A model generated the notes under the pieces. The model ran no database searches, had not been told where the DNA came from, and saw nothing but the letters and a program-made list of their open reading frames with translations. Source: Saturnia japonica (Eukaryota > Arthropoda > Insecta > Lepidoptera > Saturniidae). Taken from it: a DNA stretch of 64,000 nt. The position numbers were made by a program, and so were the translations under genes. Where the stretch lies: NCBI GenBank assembly GCA_033032175.1, contig CM065320.1, positions 7,068,001 through 7,132,000 of the forward strand, read 5' to 3'. Positions 25,625 to 38,600 of the stretch are shown one piece after another; the first letter of the stretch is position 1; every line of letters starts with the position of its first letter.

Positions 25625-25890
25625 ATAATGGCTCAGTGGTAACGGATACGAACATTGCATCGATCTACGTGTATTCATGTCCCTGCAATGAGTCTGAGCT
25701 TTCTGGGAAGGAAAATATCGATATGAAACCATTGCGAGGTTGTGTAGGGCTTTGTGTAATGCCCGTTGAAAATCTGTCGCTAACACCTATAGGTGTGTTC
25801 CGGCATCTGCACTCGAGAGGTAGTCCTCCCACTAGGTTTAGCTTGTTATCAACTTGGGCCACATCGTCACTTATCATCAGGTGAGATTGG
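25625..25890 (+). repeat. SINE family 1, plus orientation
   Basis: Begins AATGGCTCAGTGGTAACGG (A box). The body is the complement of the other copies, including TGAAAATCTGTCGCTAACAC, CTGCACTCGAGAGGTAG and ends TTATCATCAGGTGAGATTGG. A B box is not clearly preserved. Confidence 0.8.
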
Positions 25891-26409
25891 GGCCAAACAC
25901 TAAACCTATTGTTGAATAGTTTAAAAAACGAATCTTGTAGATATATTGAACTTGGTTAAGAGATAAGTAATACGAGCATTTTCATTAATTCGTTTTCTTA
26001 ACATCAATATGGATTATGAAGCACTGGGAACATGCACAACTCGTATTTAAGACAATGTACGCTGGTGATGAAACCTGACAATGGCATTTTTATCTCGATA
26101 GTGAAGTAATAACTTTGCCACTTTACCTTTAAATACACTCAGTGTCCAAGTCCACTAGAAAATGCATTCACATTCGGGTAGAGTCATAGAGTGTGTTTGA
26201 AGTGAATATACTAGGTCTAAACTTAATGCTTCTGGTTCGTTCCCCATGGGTATCAATAATTCCATTTTGGCCGATCCTACATCTTCTTTTGCTAGGGAGC
26301 TATTTAAAATTAAGTTAAGTAATTGTTAATAGTAGTTCTTAGGTTGTCTAGAATTTTTTTCTGAAGCGTAAATTACATAGGCAACATAGTCGCTCATGCA
26401 ATTAAGCCA

Positions 26410-26790
26410 AAAGAGTATCAAAATCAAAATATTTTTTATTCAATTAAGGCCCTAAGAAGGCATTTCTGAGTGCCAGTCAATACACTGCCACCGGTTTGGA
26501 AAACATCCCAGTCATCGAGAACTAACAAGAAACTCGATCGGGCTTATCAACATCTTATTTTCTTTATTTAATTAGTTTTTACAGTATTAAATCATATACA
26601 GTTATTATCAATTTCCGCAAATGTACAGAGAGGGAATCACATTCAAACATCACCATCATTCACGTAATCCGCTACCCTATACATAAATACCCTTTCGACA
26701 ATAAAATTTGTTTAACATTATTGTTGAACTTAATATCCGGCAAATTGGTAATGTGCTTAGGAAGTTTATTATAACGGGTGAGCCAGAAAT
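26410..26790 (-). mobile_element. 5'-truncated LINE 3' end
   Basis: On the minus strand this starts with the C-terminal coding end of an ORF2-type protein (RYNKLPKHITNLPDIKF), then a 3' UTR with TTGATAAGCCCGATCGAG and CAAACCGGTGGCAGTGTATT. It ends with an A/T-rich tail made of TTTTGA units at the left edge. A sister copy is at 34490-34790. Confidence 0.7.
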
Positions 26791-26854
26791 ATTTGCGAAT
26801 TAAAAAAAAACACTTATACATCTTTATTTCAATTAAAATATACATCTAGGAAAT

Positions 26855-26960
26855 TTATTTCTTAAAAATTACATCGTTCAGGTGTGCACCATCCCGCTGC
26901 AAACATTCCTTGAATCTGAACCTCAAATTGGTAAAAACTCGCGGACACATTGAGATAAAG
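26855..26960 (-). mobile_element. possible transposase C-terminus fragment
   Basis: The minus strand reads RVFTNLRFRFKECLQRDGAHL, which resembles the C-terminal helix of Tc1/mariner-type transposases. Too short to assign a family. Confidence 0.35.
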
Positions 26961-28385
26961 ATCTCAAATCTAACGTTAATTAATTAAGATTAAATAGTAC
27001 TTTTGTTTTTGGTTTTAGCTAGGAATAATAAATTTACTGCTTTTACTTTACTATGAAGCGGGGGTGTTATGAAACTCCATATCTTTAACCGAAACTGTCG
27101 GATATCTGAAATAAAATAATATCCGAAACCGTAACATGCGACATGAAATAAAGAAGTAACGTATGCGATTTAGTTAATGTTTCGAATAATTTTTTAAAAG
27201 GATGAACTCCGATGAGTTACGCTCGAATACCAAAAATTATAATACCTAAAATATAACTCATAATTGTCAGAGCTAAAGTTAATATTGTTCACCTACAAAT
27301 GTTAAATAATACCTATTTTACTTATTAATATTATATATAATATATCCGTAATAATTCGTGGATCGTGGAACTGTAAGAAAATTATTTAAAATAAGTTATA
27401 CATTTTTTTATTTTTAATTTCATGATTTCCTGTACCTAATTGTAAGATACAATGTTTACTCGAGAGATTATATCCTTATCATATGCACTAAGTATCGATT
27501 GGTGCAATAACATAGTGCATGTCTTTTTTTAAATATTTCTTGTTGGTTCGATTCCCCCGGTACACGTTGTAAGCTTTTTTTAGAAAATCTGTGAATGCAG
27601 ATTTTATTATTTTAAAACATGAAAGGACGTTTCCTTTCAGTGAAATTTGATATCTTCTATATTTAATATACTTTTCCTCCATATTCCGTTCGTTTTTTTC
27701 CACCCTCATAGAACAAAACGGCATGATATAGTTTATCGTGTGTATTAAAGAAAACGAATAAAGCAAAAACTAGAAAATATACTTATTTGTGTTCCTAGCA
27801 AAACTCATATACTAAGAACTTCAACCTTCAGGTATTTCGCCAGAATTTTACTGGTTTTTTTTTCGTCGTAAGTAGAATAAATTTCGTGTAGTGTTCCCAA
27901 AGTGTGGGGATTGGTTGATTGACCCTTGTATTGTTTTATACGACATACACTACTTCGCTTTTGAAAGATAATATATATCAACGTCCATATGATAAGAAAT
28001 TATTATCGAATCGATAGAAAAGGACTCCATGATAACGATCACCAATATCCATTCATTTAGAACATTTCTCTCTTATCCGTCTTGCAGAATTATCGGCAAC
28101 GACCCGAGAGTTCAAGCGCTATAAAAATTACCCTGTGTTAGTTGTAGGTTTTTTTTTTATCAAATTGTAATCAAATTATTCAGTAACACTGTAAATCCCA
28201 TATAGTTCAACACTGTCTATTTAAATAAACATGCAACATTTATTTTCTTTCCGTTTTCAACCTCATTTTATGATGTTAAGTGTCGATGTAGCTGAATATG
28301 GTAAAACGTTAAGTGCAGAAAAAAAATTAGATCTCAGATATGACTGTAGTAACACAGCACATAATTTATAGATCTTCTAGAATAC
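26961..28385. other. intergenic, no supported gene
   Basis: AT-rich. One 92-codon minus-strand frame (27488-27766) shows no recognisable domain, and I treat it as chance. Confidence 0.4.
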
Positions 28386-28503
28386 TGCTTTACCACCATG
28401 GCGCGGTTTAGTCAAGATGATTTCCTTCACCATAAGTTCAAGCTTATTGTAGCGTTACCATCCACGTCGATCGACGCGACACAAAATGAAGTCATCGCTT
28501 TGA
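28386..28503 (-). repeat. SINE family 1, head-half fragment
   Basis: Retains TTTACCACCATGGCGCGGTTT and CACGTCGATCGACGCGAC; the rest of the body is absent. Confidence 0.65.
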
Positions 28504-29611
28504 ATTAGATCCTAAATTAAATAAATAACATGCAACATAACATTATATAAGTAAAGCAAGTCATCACTACAAGAGACTACAATACAAATATAATTTAAAT
28601 AAAAGAGTATTTTGCATATAGATTGGTATTAAAGTCCTCCAAAAAGAGATCAAAAGTTTCGTAAAGGATTGCGAGCAACGTTTTACTAACTAAATTCTAC
28701 AACGATGTCGTGATACCACAATCAGAAGAAAAGTAATTATTTTGAAATTTGATTAAGTTTATAAATATTCTGATAACCAACATAAAAGCCAACCTTGCGT
28801 TAATCGAGTAAATATCTGAAAATTATAAAGGTAGTTTTTTATATGGTGATTACTATGCCGTTATAGAAACGTTACTGTGACGCCACCCAGAAAGTGAAGT
28901 GAAAGAAACGTTAACAAATACAAGCCAAAATTATGTAGGTATATCAGTATATGTCCAAATTAAATGGCGTCAAAACTATTTGCATCCCAGATATCTGAAT
29001 AAACAATAAATTCGTTGTGAACTTCTTGAAATATTTCGATAAACGGTTCTCATTTTCTATAAAATAATATAATATATTAATCACAGAGAACGACTTCTCA
29101 AAGATTTTCCTACGGAGAACCTCCAGCAGAGCCCGTGCAACAAAACCCAGAAGCTGAAATGGTTAAACTAGCATCACGCAATATGGACAGTAGAATGAAG
29201 AAATTACATTGAACTAAATTTCTTTATAAAAGCTATTATACAACACTAATTAAGAAAATTTACTAATAGGAAAGTTATAAACTATCTTACAAATATTAAA
29301 TTACGTAAAGTGGAAGGACTGTATGTAAGTGTACTTACTACTTAATGATAGACACCTTAATATTACGAACATTTCTGTAATTTTCCTCATAAACTATTTA
29401 GTCCACCCATCGCACATATCTAAGACAGCATATTTCATGTCGCAATTATCCTGTCATGAGCTAATGGAAATAATTTATTTTTGTAAACTTCCACGATATG
29501 AGTTATTTCTTTTAGGTCAACTTTATAAATCAATAGTAGACACTGAATAAAGTCTGTTTTCTTCGAACGTAAGCTTATAATAAGCAATATATTAAGCCAT
29601 TTTCTATTTTT
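28504..29611. other. intergenic, nothing recognised
   Basis: AT-rich sequence without a credible gene, repeat terminus or RNA gene. Confidence 0.4.
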
Positions 29612-29790
29612 TCTATTACTTGCCTGGATAGCTACGTAGCTACCACCCTCATGTTGATAATCAGTCCCCAAGCACATATAAGTACCTATATTTCGGAAGC
29701 TGCGCTTGAAATTCAGTTGCACCACTAGACTTAGCGTGCCTCTCGGGACACATCTTCACTTAACACCATGTGAGACTGTGGCGATATCCT
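29612..29790 (+). repeat. SINE family 1, tail-half fragment
   Basis: Complement of the family body: GTAGCTACCACCCTCATG, CAGTTGCACCACTAGACTTAG and CATCTTCACTTAACACCATG. The tRNA-like head is missing. Confidence 0.65.
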
Positions 29791-30504
29791 AAAATCTTTA
29801 TAGAATAAATAAATATCTTCTAACGTCTTGATCAGTAAAATTGTAGACTTAATAAAGAAAAAGTGATTGTTCTAAATTGAGGGGTCTACTTGTCTAAAGA
29901 TTAAAAGTACAATAGCCAGTTAAAAATATATTGTATTCAGGTATAAAAAGTCCATCGTAACATTTATCAAAAATATTCTAAATCGTCCATATGAGACCTT
30001 AGTAAGTAGATATATCACATACTACAAACCCTTTACAAAAAATTATCAGAAGCTCGAGAATGTCGATATTATATCCCACATTTACCTACAGAAGAATCCA
30101 ATATTTAGTTTTAGGTAAAAATACCATTTTCCAATAAACTATATTTCGTAAGCATCACGAAGCATCACTGTATCAATACAATTTGTATGAAGAGATGCCA
30201 CCTATTTAACACTTTGCATAATTATAATAAGTGTAATAATAACAAATAGATTACGATTACGCGATCGTATCGCCTTATTGATCATTCTCGTACTAACGCA
30301 CAGGATGTAAAAGTTTACTCAATCTGTTCAACCAACGTCGACGTTGGATTTCACTGCAGGGACGTATCTCTTCAGGTTCATCCGGAAATGATGATGGGAT
30401 AGCTATTCTGTTAATCATAAAAAGAAATGTTACAAAAGTTGTCCCTTTTTAAATGCTTTATAGATTTTAGCGTTTGGCAACAATGCTCAAGATAGTAATA
30501 CGTT

Positions 30505-30750
30505 AAGCCTAATTGGAGGACTGGTTATCAAGTGCAGCTGCCGAAACACCTATAGGTGATTGGCGACAGATTGTCCACTTGAGCGTAGTAGCTATCCAGA
30601 CGAGCATTACAAAATGCTTTACCACCTTGCTATGGTTTCATCGCGATGTTTTCTTTTATCGATAGCTCAGGGTCATAACAGGCATTCGAACCCACGTCGA
30701 TCTACGCCATGTCTGTACACGTATTTTAGGCAGTAGGTATCTATTGCTTC
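30505..30750 (-). repeat. SINE family 1, minus orientation
   Basis: Has CAAGTGCAGCTGCCGAAACA, GTAGCTATCCAGACGAGC, CACCTTGCTATGGTTTCATC and CCCACGTCGATCTACGCCATG. The right end matches the head of the other copies, with a clear B box (GGGTTCGAATGCC on the minus strand). Confidence 0.8.
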
Positions 30751-31652
30751 TAATAATTCAATGTAATCCTTTGGTAATCTATCTATGTATGTAGTGTTTT
30801 GATAATAACTAAAATTATATTTATTCTAGTTAATGTTTTACAGTTTCCTGCATTCTTGTCAAATTCATTTATATTTATGTTAACTGATGACCAACAACGC
30901 GCATTTATATGCACGGGCTGACTGGGTTGTGAACAGCATACACATAGTGAAAAGCCCGTCATAGTGATTCTCTTATGCGTGTCGCGTTATGGAATTAGCC
31001 AGTCCATATAATCCAGGACGGCATGTTAGAGACGACCAACGATGGATCGTGGTCTTTCCGTGATTGCCACTTTATTGGAGACTACTGCAGTAATCAAGCA
31101 TAATTTCACAAACTTTGCCTGGATCTGAAAAATTATAACGAAAAACCCTAAAACCTGAAACGGCTGCAAGATGCGGTAGATACTCGGTTGTTGTCGGTGA
31201 TCTTAGACCAAATATTACCTACTAACGAAAAAGTGAAGTAGGTACAAGCAAACACTTTGCTACAATTATATGTTATTGTAAAACGTATACATATTATAGT
31301 AAAACGTACTTTTTAGTTTCTTTTCGTGGTAACACTATATCTGGGTATAATTTCTGGACAGCTAATGTACTCTTCTTCATTGAACCACTACTTTTCGAAC
31401 TGTAGCCACTTTGTGAAGACCTGGAGCATTATAAAAATACAAGATAATCCACATAACCAACCAACCAACAAAACCCAACAATTCGTTTTAAACAATCATA
31501 AAAACCTAACATGTGACGCAGCATATCTATGTTCTTGTTACACCATACACTTTATCCGCTTGCTACTTTTCATCACCGTTTTAGCAAATGGCAAAAAATT
31601 TCAACCCACGCCATTATTATAACTTCTGAGCCAACTATCAACTACAATCATA
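30751..31652. other. intergenic, no supported gene
   Basis: Contains a GC-richer stretch around 30900-31090 of unknown nature and a 98-codon plus-strand frame (31326-31622) without recognisable domains. Confidence 0.4.
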
Positions 31653-31784
31653 CAAGTTCGTGCGCAACCGTGTTGTTTCCGACAGACGTTGTCGGGGACG
31701 AGGTACAATAGACGACAACGGGAGCGAGTAATGTAGCGGGGAAGGGAAGCGCGTGCAATTGCGTGACGTAGGGCGCAGTACACT

Positions 31785-32104
31785 AAATGATTATGAGATA
31801 TAATAATGTAATCATTCGATTATGAAGATATCGCAAAATATCTCGATTATAGCCATTAGTAATTACTAATATTAGTAGTTCGATGATGAGTGATCATTCA
31901 TAATCGAAGTACTATCAGTAATTACTAATATTAATAGTTCGGAGATGAGTGATCATTCATAGCTTTCCATTCTCGCCCTCCTCTGGGTAAATTCATCAAA
32001 GACTCTATTATGAATGAACATTCATATTCATAATTCAGTTATGAATTATCACTAATAATCGAAATAACTCGATTAATTAAATCGGTCATAATCGCCCACC
32101 TCTA
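31785..32104. mobile_element. 320-bp palindrome-rich MITE inside the foldback arm
   Basis: Flanked by the 9-bp direct repeat CAGTACACT at 31776-31784 and 32105-32113. The opposite foldback arm has one uninterrupted CAGTACACT, i.e. the empty site. The inner sequence holds two 59-bp-spaced units (31858 and 31917), each with AGTAATTACTAATATTA and the near-palindrome ATGAGTGATCATTCAT. The right end reads GCCCACCTCTAC, reminiscent of hAT termini (whose target duplications are 8 bp). The left end lacks the matching GTGGGC. Confidence 0.6.
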
Positions 32105-32416
32105 CAGTACACTGAAGTAAACACTATTAAGTCTTCATACAAACGGTCGAAACGAAATCTAGATCAACTTCAGTAGACAATAGTCGCGATTACGCAATTT
32201 ATAACTTATGACGAAATAATATATTACTTACTTCCTATAATTTCAAATTGTTTTTGATTTATAAAACTTTAAGCAAAATATTGTTTTTTTTTATTTACAT
32301 TCCCTTCTTACAACACTTTTGAAACAACAAATAAAACCCTTGCAGAAATCATTTTAAATAAAACTTACAAAATTTCTAGTAGATAATATATTTTGGTGAA
32401 AAGTTAATAATAACAT

Positions 32417-32422
32417 TTTAAT
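32417..32422 (-). promoter_or_regulatory. possible poly(A) signal for PPP1R36 (ATTAAA)
   Basis: The first ATTAAA/AATAAA-type hexamer I find on the minus strand downstream of the PPP1R36 stop, about 220 bases away. It lies inside the foldback element. Weak evidence by itself. Confidence 0.3.
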
Positions 32423-32639
32423 ATAGCATTATAAAATACGTTTACCAAGAAATACAGTCAGAGGGCAGCCTTAGTGCGTGTTTGTCTACCGAGCGGCTGT
32501 AGGTAATTATTTCATGAACACTGCCGAGACAACATGCTGTTTACTTTAGTGTACTGTAGTGACGTAACATCGTGCTACCTCGCCCGCACCAACGTCTCCC
32601 ACATAGGACGGTCGCGCACAAACTTGTTTGACTTATAAG

Positions 32640-35600
32640 CTATTTATTGATCCAAATATTAATGTGCTCTACTAACATCGATGCCTTAGACTTTCCCTCA
32701 GAAGGAGTAGGCAGAGGCTTCAACATAGTGTCGAACATGGAACGCGGTAAGCCAATTAAGCCTAAAACTACCCCCACTTCTGTCAAAATCTCTTCGGGGC
32801 CAGCTATTGCTAACAACATATAATGCAGGCGCGGTGACATTCTATATACAAAAAAAAAACTTTATGAAATAAACACATAATAATTTCTGTGTATTACTCA
32901 AGTCCTTATAAAATCCAAAACGATATAATTCTTACCTTTGCCGTATAGGGCAGATGTGGAATATTCTCCCGGCCAACGTGTTTCCTTCTTCCTATGATAT
33001 TGGGTCCTTCAAACGAGGCATGAAGAGGTATTACAGAAGGCCGGTTATGACATCGACGACTGCAGATGAAATTTGTGTCACCGAGACCGATTGTCGACGT
33101 TATTTTTGGACTGTACCGTGCTTACCATCAGATACTGTACAGTCAGTGTCGAGCTAGTACAAACTTAAATCAACTTTTAAGAAAGGTTAGCGCACAGAGA
33201 AATTTATTTGGAGATCTGAGATCTCTCTCTCTCTCTCTACTTTGGGCAATTCAACTGGTGAAATACCTCCAACCTACAGAAGATCGCAGTCAAATAACCT
33301 TGTATTTCTGCAGTGGGGTTTCTAGAGCTTCTTGGAAAGAAGGGTTTAAAGTCGACAACGCGCTAGCGATACCCACTTATAATGACAACTTACAAGACTA
33401 AGGTAGCCGCTTACCATCCGGCGGGTTGAACGCTTGTTTGCCACTTAAGTTAGAGTTTAATTAAATCCTTTCTTTTCTCCGTAGTCACTACTCAAATAAA
33501 ATATTTTTAAAGCGCATTTTTTGTATTTAATTCACGATAGATCCTATTATATTCACACTAGTCTAGTCTAGTAAACGCTTTATAAATTGATTCAAATATT
33601 CCATATATATAGAGACAGTTAGCAAATATTCAGAGGGGTGTGTTTACTATGGTTTGCAATCTTCATCTTGTAAAGTACTCATCAACTAAACATATTATAC
33701 AAAGTTAATGAATACTTGGAGTGTGTACATACTCTAATAATTGAACAATCAGTATCATTAATAAAAAGTATAATAAAACATACAATATTATTTCAATAAA
33801 AATCCCTAACTTACTGTGAACACTTTACAACTCCAAGGCCCATCATCCGATAATCGACGTCTCTGTGACAGAAGACCTCATTCATAAGAGGCGAACTTGT
33901 ATTTAATTTCTTGTCATGACGGAGGCAATGTCCGAACAATACCGCGATCTCTTCCTTTGACATCTTAGCGACGTATCCAGTTTTCAACGTGTGTTCCACG
34001 GCGTTAAATATTTCCGATTTTAATATACGATTCACTTCTAATTCTAATGTAATACAGCAGTAATATACATATTAGTTTTCTATAAGTAGGTACATACCTA
34101 AAGTATTAAAAATAAATGCCTAATTCTTTTTTTCGCACGTATAGATCTTGTAAATCATCAAAATGGAATATTAATCAACATAGTAGGAGAGAGTCGGTAA
34201 CATTGGATCACGGCGTATAGTGGATTATTTGATATAGCTCCGTATAAATTATGTGTACGTATATAAACAGAAGCTTGGTTCAGTGTTCTTCCATGCCACT
34301 CTTAGAAGGTCAACACCACTGTACTTTAAAGAACAATTTATATTTTAATATTATATCTTTTTGCCATTTCATAATATTGTAATTCATTAATATATCAACA
34401 ACAACAATTTCATACTTATTTCATAATAACGTTGAAGTAATATTATAAAATAGGCATTTCTCAATTATTAATTAAAATTATAAATACTTTAATAAGTTTA
34501 GGTTCTAAGAAAGCACTTTATAAACGTTAAAACATTACCACCGGTTCGTACCATAGTTATCGAAAAAGCCTGCAAGAAACTCGATCGAGTTATCAAGTAT
34601 TATTATTTATTTATTTTTTACTTTGTAAATCAGGTTTACAGTATAATTATTATATTATTTTAGTGGAGGTACAAAGAGGAAGCCACTTCCAGACATAACT
34701 ATCATTCGGGAAATGATACAACCTTTATAATAACCTTTTGAAAGTAAAATCTGCTGGTGATGTTCTTAAAGATCTTATTATAGAACGCAATTACTTATAA
34801 GAACTTTTATTGGTCTTATCAAAGAATCATGTTAATACATTTAATTGTATTTGAAATTAAAAATTTAAATAAATTGTTTCGGGTAAATATTTATCTAAAT
34901 AAATGTAATTACCTATTTGATTAAAAGATTTCCGTCCTAAAGCCAGCCAAACAATTTGAACACACATACGCAATAACGTTTCGAACAACCGTGCATCTTT
35001 GTCAGATAACGATCGACGTTTCTTCTGCGGTCCCATGTGGTGAAACTTTCTCGTATCACTGCCACCTAATGATTAAGTTTGTTATTTATAACATTTTAAC
35101 CAAAAGAAAGACACTGTGAAGAGTTTCACACCATGTGTATGTTGGTCGCGAGTCGCGACCCATTCGGCTACAGGTTCCTATCACTCTTCTTGATTACTGG
35201 ATATACACCAGCTGAGCCGGGAACGCGATACCAATGATATTTTATAAGTAGATACGGCATTGACGCTCTTTATATGACATCGTGAGTGAGGGACAATTGC
35301 CCTCAGTTCACTTTCGACTTGTTAGCGACGTGAGCGAGAAAAATCTTTTGTCCTTTTTTGACAACAGAGTTTCCGCCTTACGTTGTGATTACCTATCCCT
35401 TTTGTTACAACATGCTGATAACAATATTTGTGCCGTTTTCACATTGCTTTTATAGAGAGTATAAAGCGTCTATTTATAAAAAGTCATTGCACGATAAGTC
35501 CACCAAAACGTGCCAAAAGTTCGGACGTTACACCTGGTTTATAATTGTGGTCGCGATCCAGTCGGACAAAATGTCGTTTCCTATCACCACCCACCCGCCA

Positions 35601-38600
35601 GTCTGTCTGTAGGTATTTCTGTTTTACAGACTGTTTTAAATGCAGTGTATTGTGAAGATCAGTCTGCTGAGCAATAACCCAGGACGTGTGCATAGCAGAA
35701 TGGCAAAGCGTTTGTGACCGACTTTATACACCATACGTATTAATGAGAAACGCAATAATAAATTCATATCAGCGTATGACGTTTCTGGATAAGTCAGTTT
35801 CTATCCAACTACATGGTGACAAGTTTTGCTCTGTTACTTGTAGACCTCTTCGGTGATAGCGACTATTATTGAAACCTCCATCGCGTTAGCCACTAATTTG
35901 GACATTATTTTTAAGTTCAATTTTAGAGTCTGAAATTAGTGGTAAATGACAGAAAAGAAAGAATTACAACTTTTATCTGTTGGGAACCAACATACGTGTA
36001 TTTTTATTCGATACCTACATTAGACATATTTAGAAGAACGCAATAAAAAGGTAGAATCCATACTGGCTATGTATACCAGTATTATGTAATTTGAAAAAAA
36101 AAAGATTTTCAATATAATTTTACTTTCGACTTTCATTTGGGAGTTTTTTGCGGGATCTTGAAGTGACACGTTGTGGTTTTTATTTTCAACTCCTTAAATT
36201 AGGTTTTTTGACCCTATATTATGTAATATTGGCGGCATTTTGCGTGATATAGTTCGGTTATTGGCTTAAGTGAAGTGGATTATAAATATAAAGTGGAAAA
36301 CATGCATTTTGAGATGTCACAAAAACTCCCTAGATAGTTCTGACAAGGAAGCCACCATTTTGTCAGAAGAACCCACTTTGTGTAAAGAATTTTTTTACAA
36401 AGGCTTAAAAACATTGACACTGGCTAGTGCCTTTTGCGACGCCGAAACAAGACAAAGAAGAAGACTTTCATTTGATTTTTTTCTTGCTATCTGTTAATTT
36501 CTTTGATACGTAGTGTACGAAATTCTGCAGGATTTTGTTGTTTCTAAAAAATTTAATATTATTTCTGTTTTTTTTTTAAAAATTGTTATTATTGAGTGAA
36601 GTGATTACATTACATATACATTTGATAAGTTTGGGTGATAATGCCAGATATCAGCGTTGCTCAGGTGTCTAAAGCTGTAACTTTAATTGAAAATGGTTGC
36701 ACGTACAATGAAGTGGCTCAAACATTATGGGTGTCAAAGTCTGTGATTTTTGGAATGTTAAACGATGCCAGCGGACTGGAGAGTATGCAAGACGCAAAGG
36801 ACAAGGTCGCAAAAGACTAACAACAGAGAGAGAGAGACAAGAGATTTGTTGTAAGCAGTGTCCTCAGAAACGCACTTCCGACTTCTTCCGAGGTACGAAA
36901 CAAGCTGCAGGACGTTCGACAAGTGACAGTTAGCGCCAAAACGATTCGAAGAATACTTTAGGTGGCTGGTATAGGGGCGTACTTGCCTGCCAGAGGCCCT
37001 TTGCTCACCGCAGGTCTTCCAGTAGCTCGGTCCAACTTTGCTTGTTCGCACCAAAATTGGGATGATGACGTTTGGGGTAAAATACTCTTTACGATGAGTC
37101 CAGATTCTATTTTAAGTCAGATGATAGAAGGGTCCAAATATGTCCACGACACAGAGAAAGATACGCTGAGTGTAACATTGTTGGAAGAGAGCCATATAGC
37201 GGAGGGTCGGTAATTGTATGGGGTTACTCTGCTGCTCTGGGGGTGCTCTGGAGCACGTAGAAAACGGGTCCCTGACTGAGACAAGAGGCGTGATACGTAA
37301 CAGATATTTTAGAGCAGATTGTGATATCTTTTGACCCATTCAAGAAGTATAATTTTGTTTTAATGCACTTTAATGATGGTCCTCATGCTGCGGCGGTAGA
37401 ATCGGAATACCTTACTGAAGTCGAAATCCAAGTTTTGGTATGGCCAGCACGTTCGCCAGACCTAAATCCGATAGAACATATTTGGGATAAACTAGAAAAA
37501 CAAAATAAACAAAGCAATCCAGCACCAGCTAACTTGCGCTCAAAACTGCATTGGTCGAAGAATGGAACCTAATGCCACAAAGTTTCATTGACAATTTAAT
37601 AAAAAGTATGCCCAGACGGATGCAGGCAGTTTTGACAGCGAGAGAATGCAATACTGATTACTGATTGCGTCACCCATTATAGAAAAATAAAAGTCTTTAG
37701 AACAATATTCAATTTTCATTATGTTGTGTCAAAATTTCTTACAATTAAAATATTGAGCTTAATGCCTCCAATTTGTTTTTTTTTTTTTTCGTTTAGTCTA
37801 TTTTTTGTGTTATAAAATTTAACGGATTTTAAAAGCTTATATTGTACAAATAAACCTGTTTCACTTTATTTTTTGTTGCGTTCCTAGAAATATGTCCATT
37901 TCTTTTAAAGGTAAGTACTAATTGCATACTTACATAATACACATTACCTGTTAAAAAATTTCCGCTTACCAATTAGCATTGTGCAATATTCTTTTGCTAC
38001 CAGCACACGTAAATCAGCTAAATTGTCACGATATTCATTTTCAAGGATTTCACAAATTGGAGTCCTAACTTTAGTTTCCAATTCTATGATCCGATTCGCC
38101 ATTTCATCTGAAATCTAATAATAAAACTCCTGTCTTAGCTCTTTTTAAAACAATGATTTTTTACAATATTAAAGTACGAACCTGCAAATAGTATTGGCAA
38201 TAAAGTGTAAACGCTCTAATAAATCTCTCAGTTGTCGGAAGGTGAAGCATGTTTATCAGCACTGGACTTAATATATTCACTGGAGCTGTATAAATTGCTA
38301 TATCTTTAACATCCTGCAATATTTCGGTATAATCAATCGTAGTCTCATCCTTAATATACAGGATGGCCAAAGAGTCGTGGATCAAACGCAGCTAGGGGTT
38401 AGATGGGGTCATCAGCTGCAAAAAATTGTTCTACGGGAGGTCCTTAAGGTCAACCCCTGCAGAGTTATAATTTATTTTGTGTTTTTATGAGAAAATAGTC
38501 TTTTTTTACCAATTCTTATTAAAATGCGAAAAAATCTACATTCTATATCTTTTTTTTATAATTTTCACTAGATTGGTACTGATGAGTCCTTGCGTTAGAC

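Larger units (their letters stand above)
31653..32626. mobile_element. foldback-type element with imperfect long inverted arms
   Basis: The left arm (31653 to about 31784, continuing at 32105) and the right arm (about 32536-32626, read in reverse complement) both start CAAGTT(C/T)GTGCGC(A/G)ACCGT. They share GACGTTG, a GAGGTA block and CAGTACACT(A/G)AAGTAAACA, with indels between. No coding sequence is visible. The left arm is split by the 320-bp insertion listed next. Target duplications are not clear. The right end lies 13 bp from the stop codon of PPP1R36. Confidence 0.6.
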
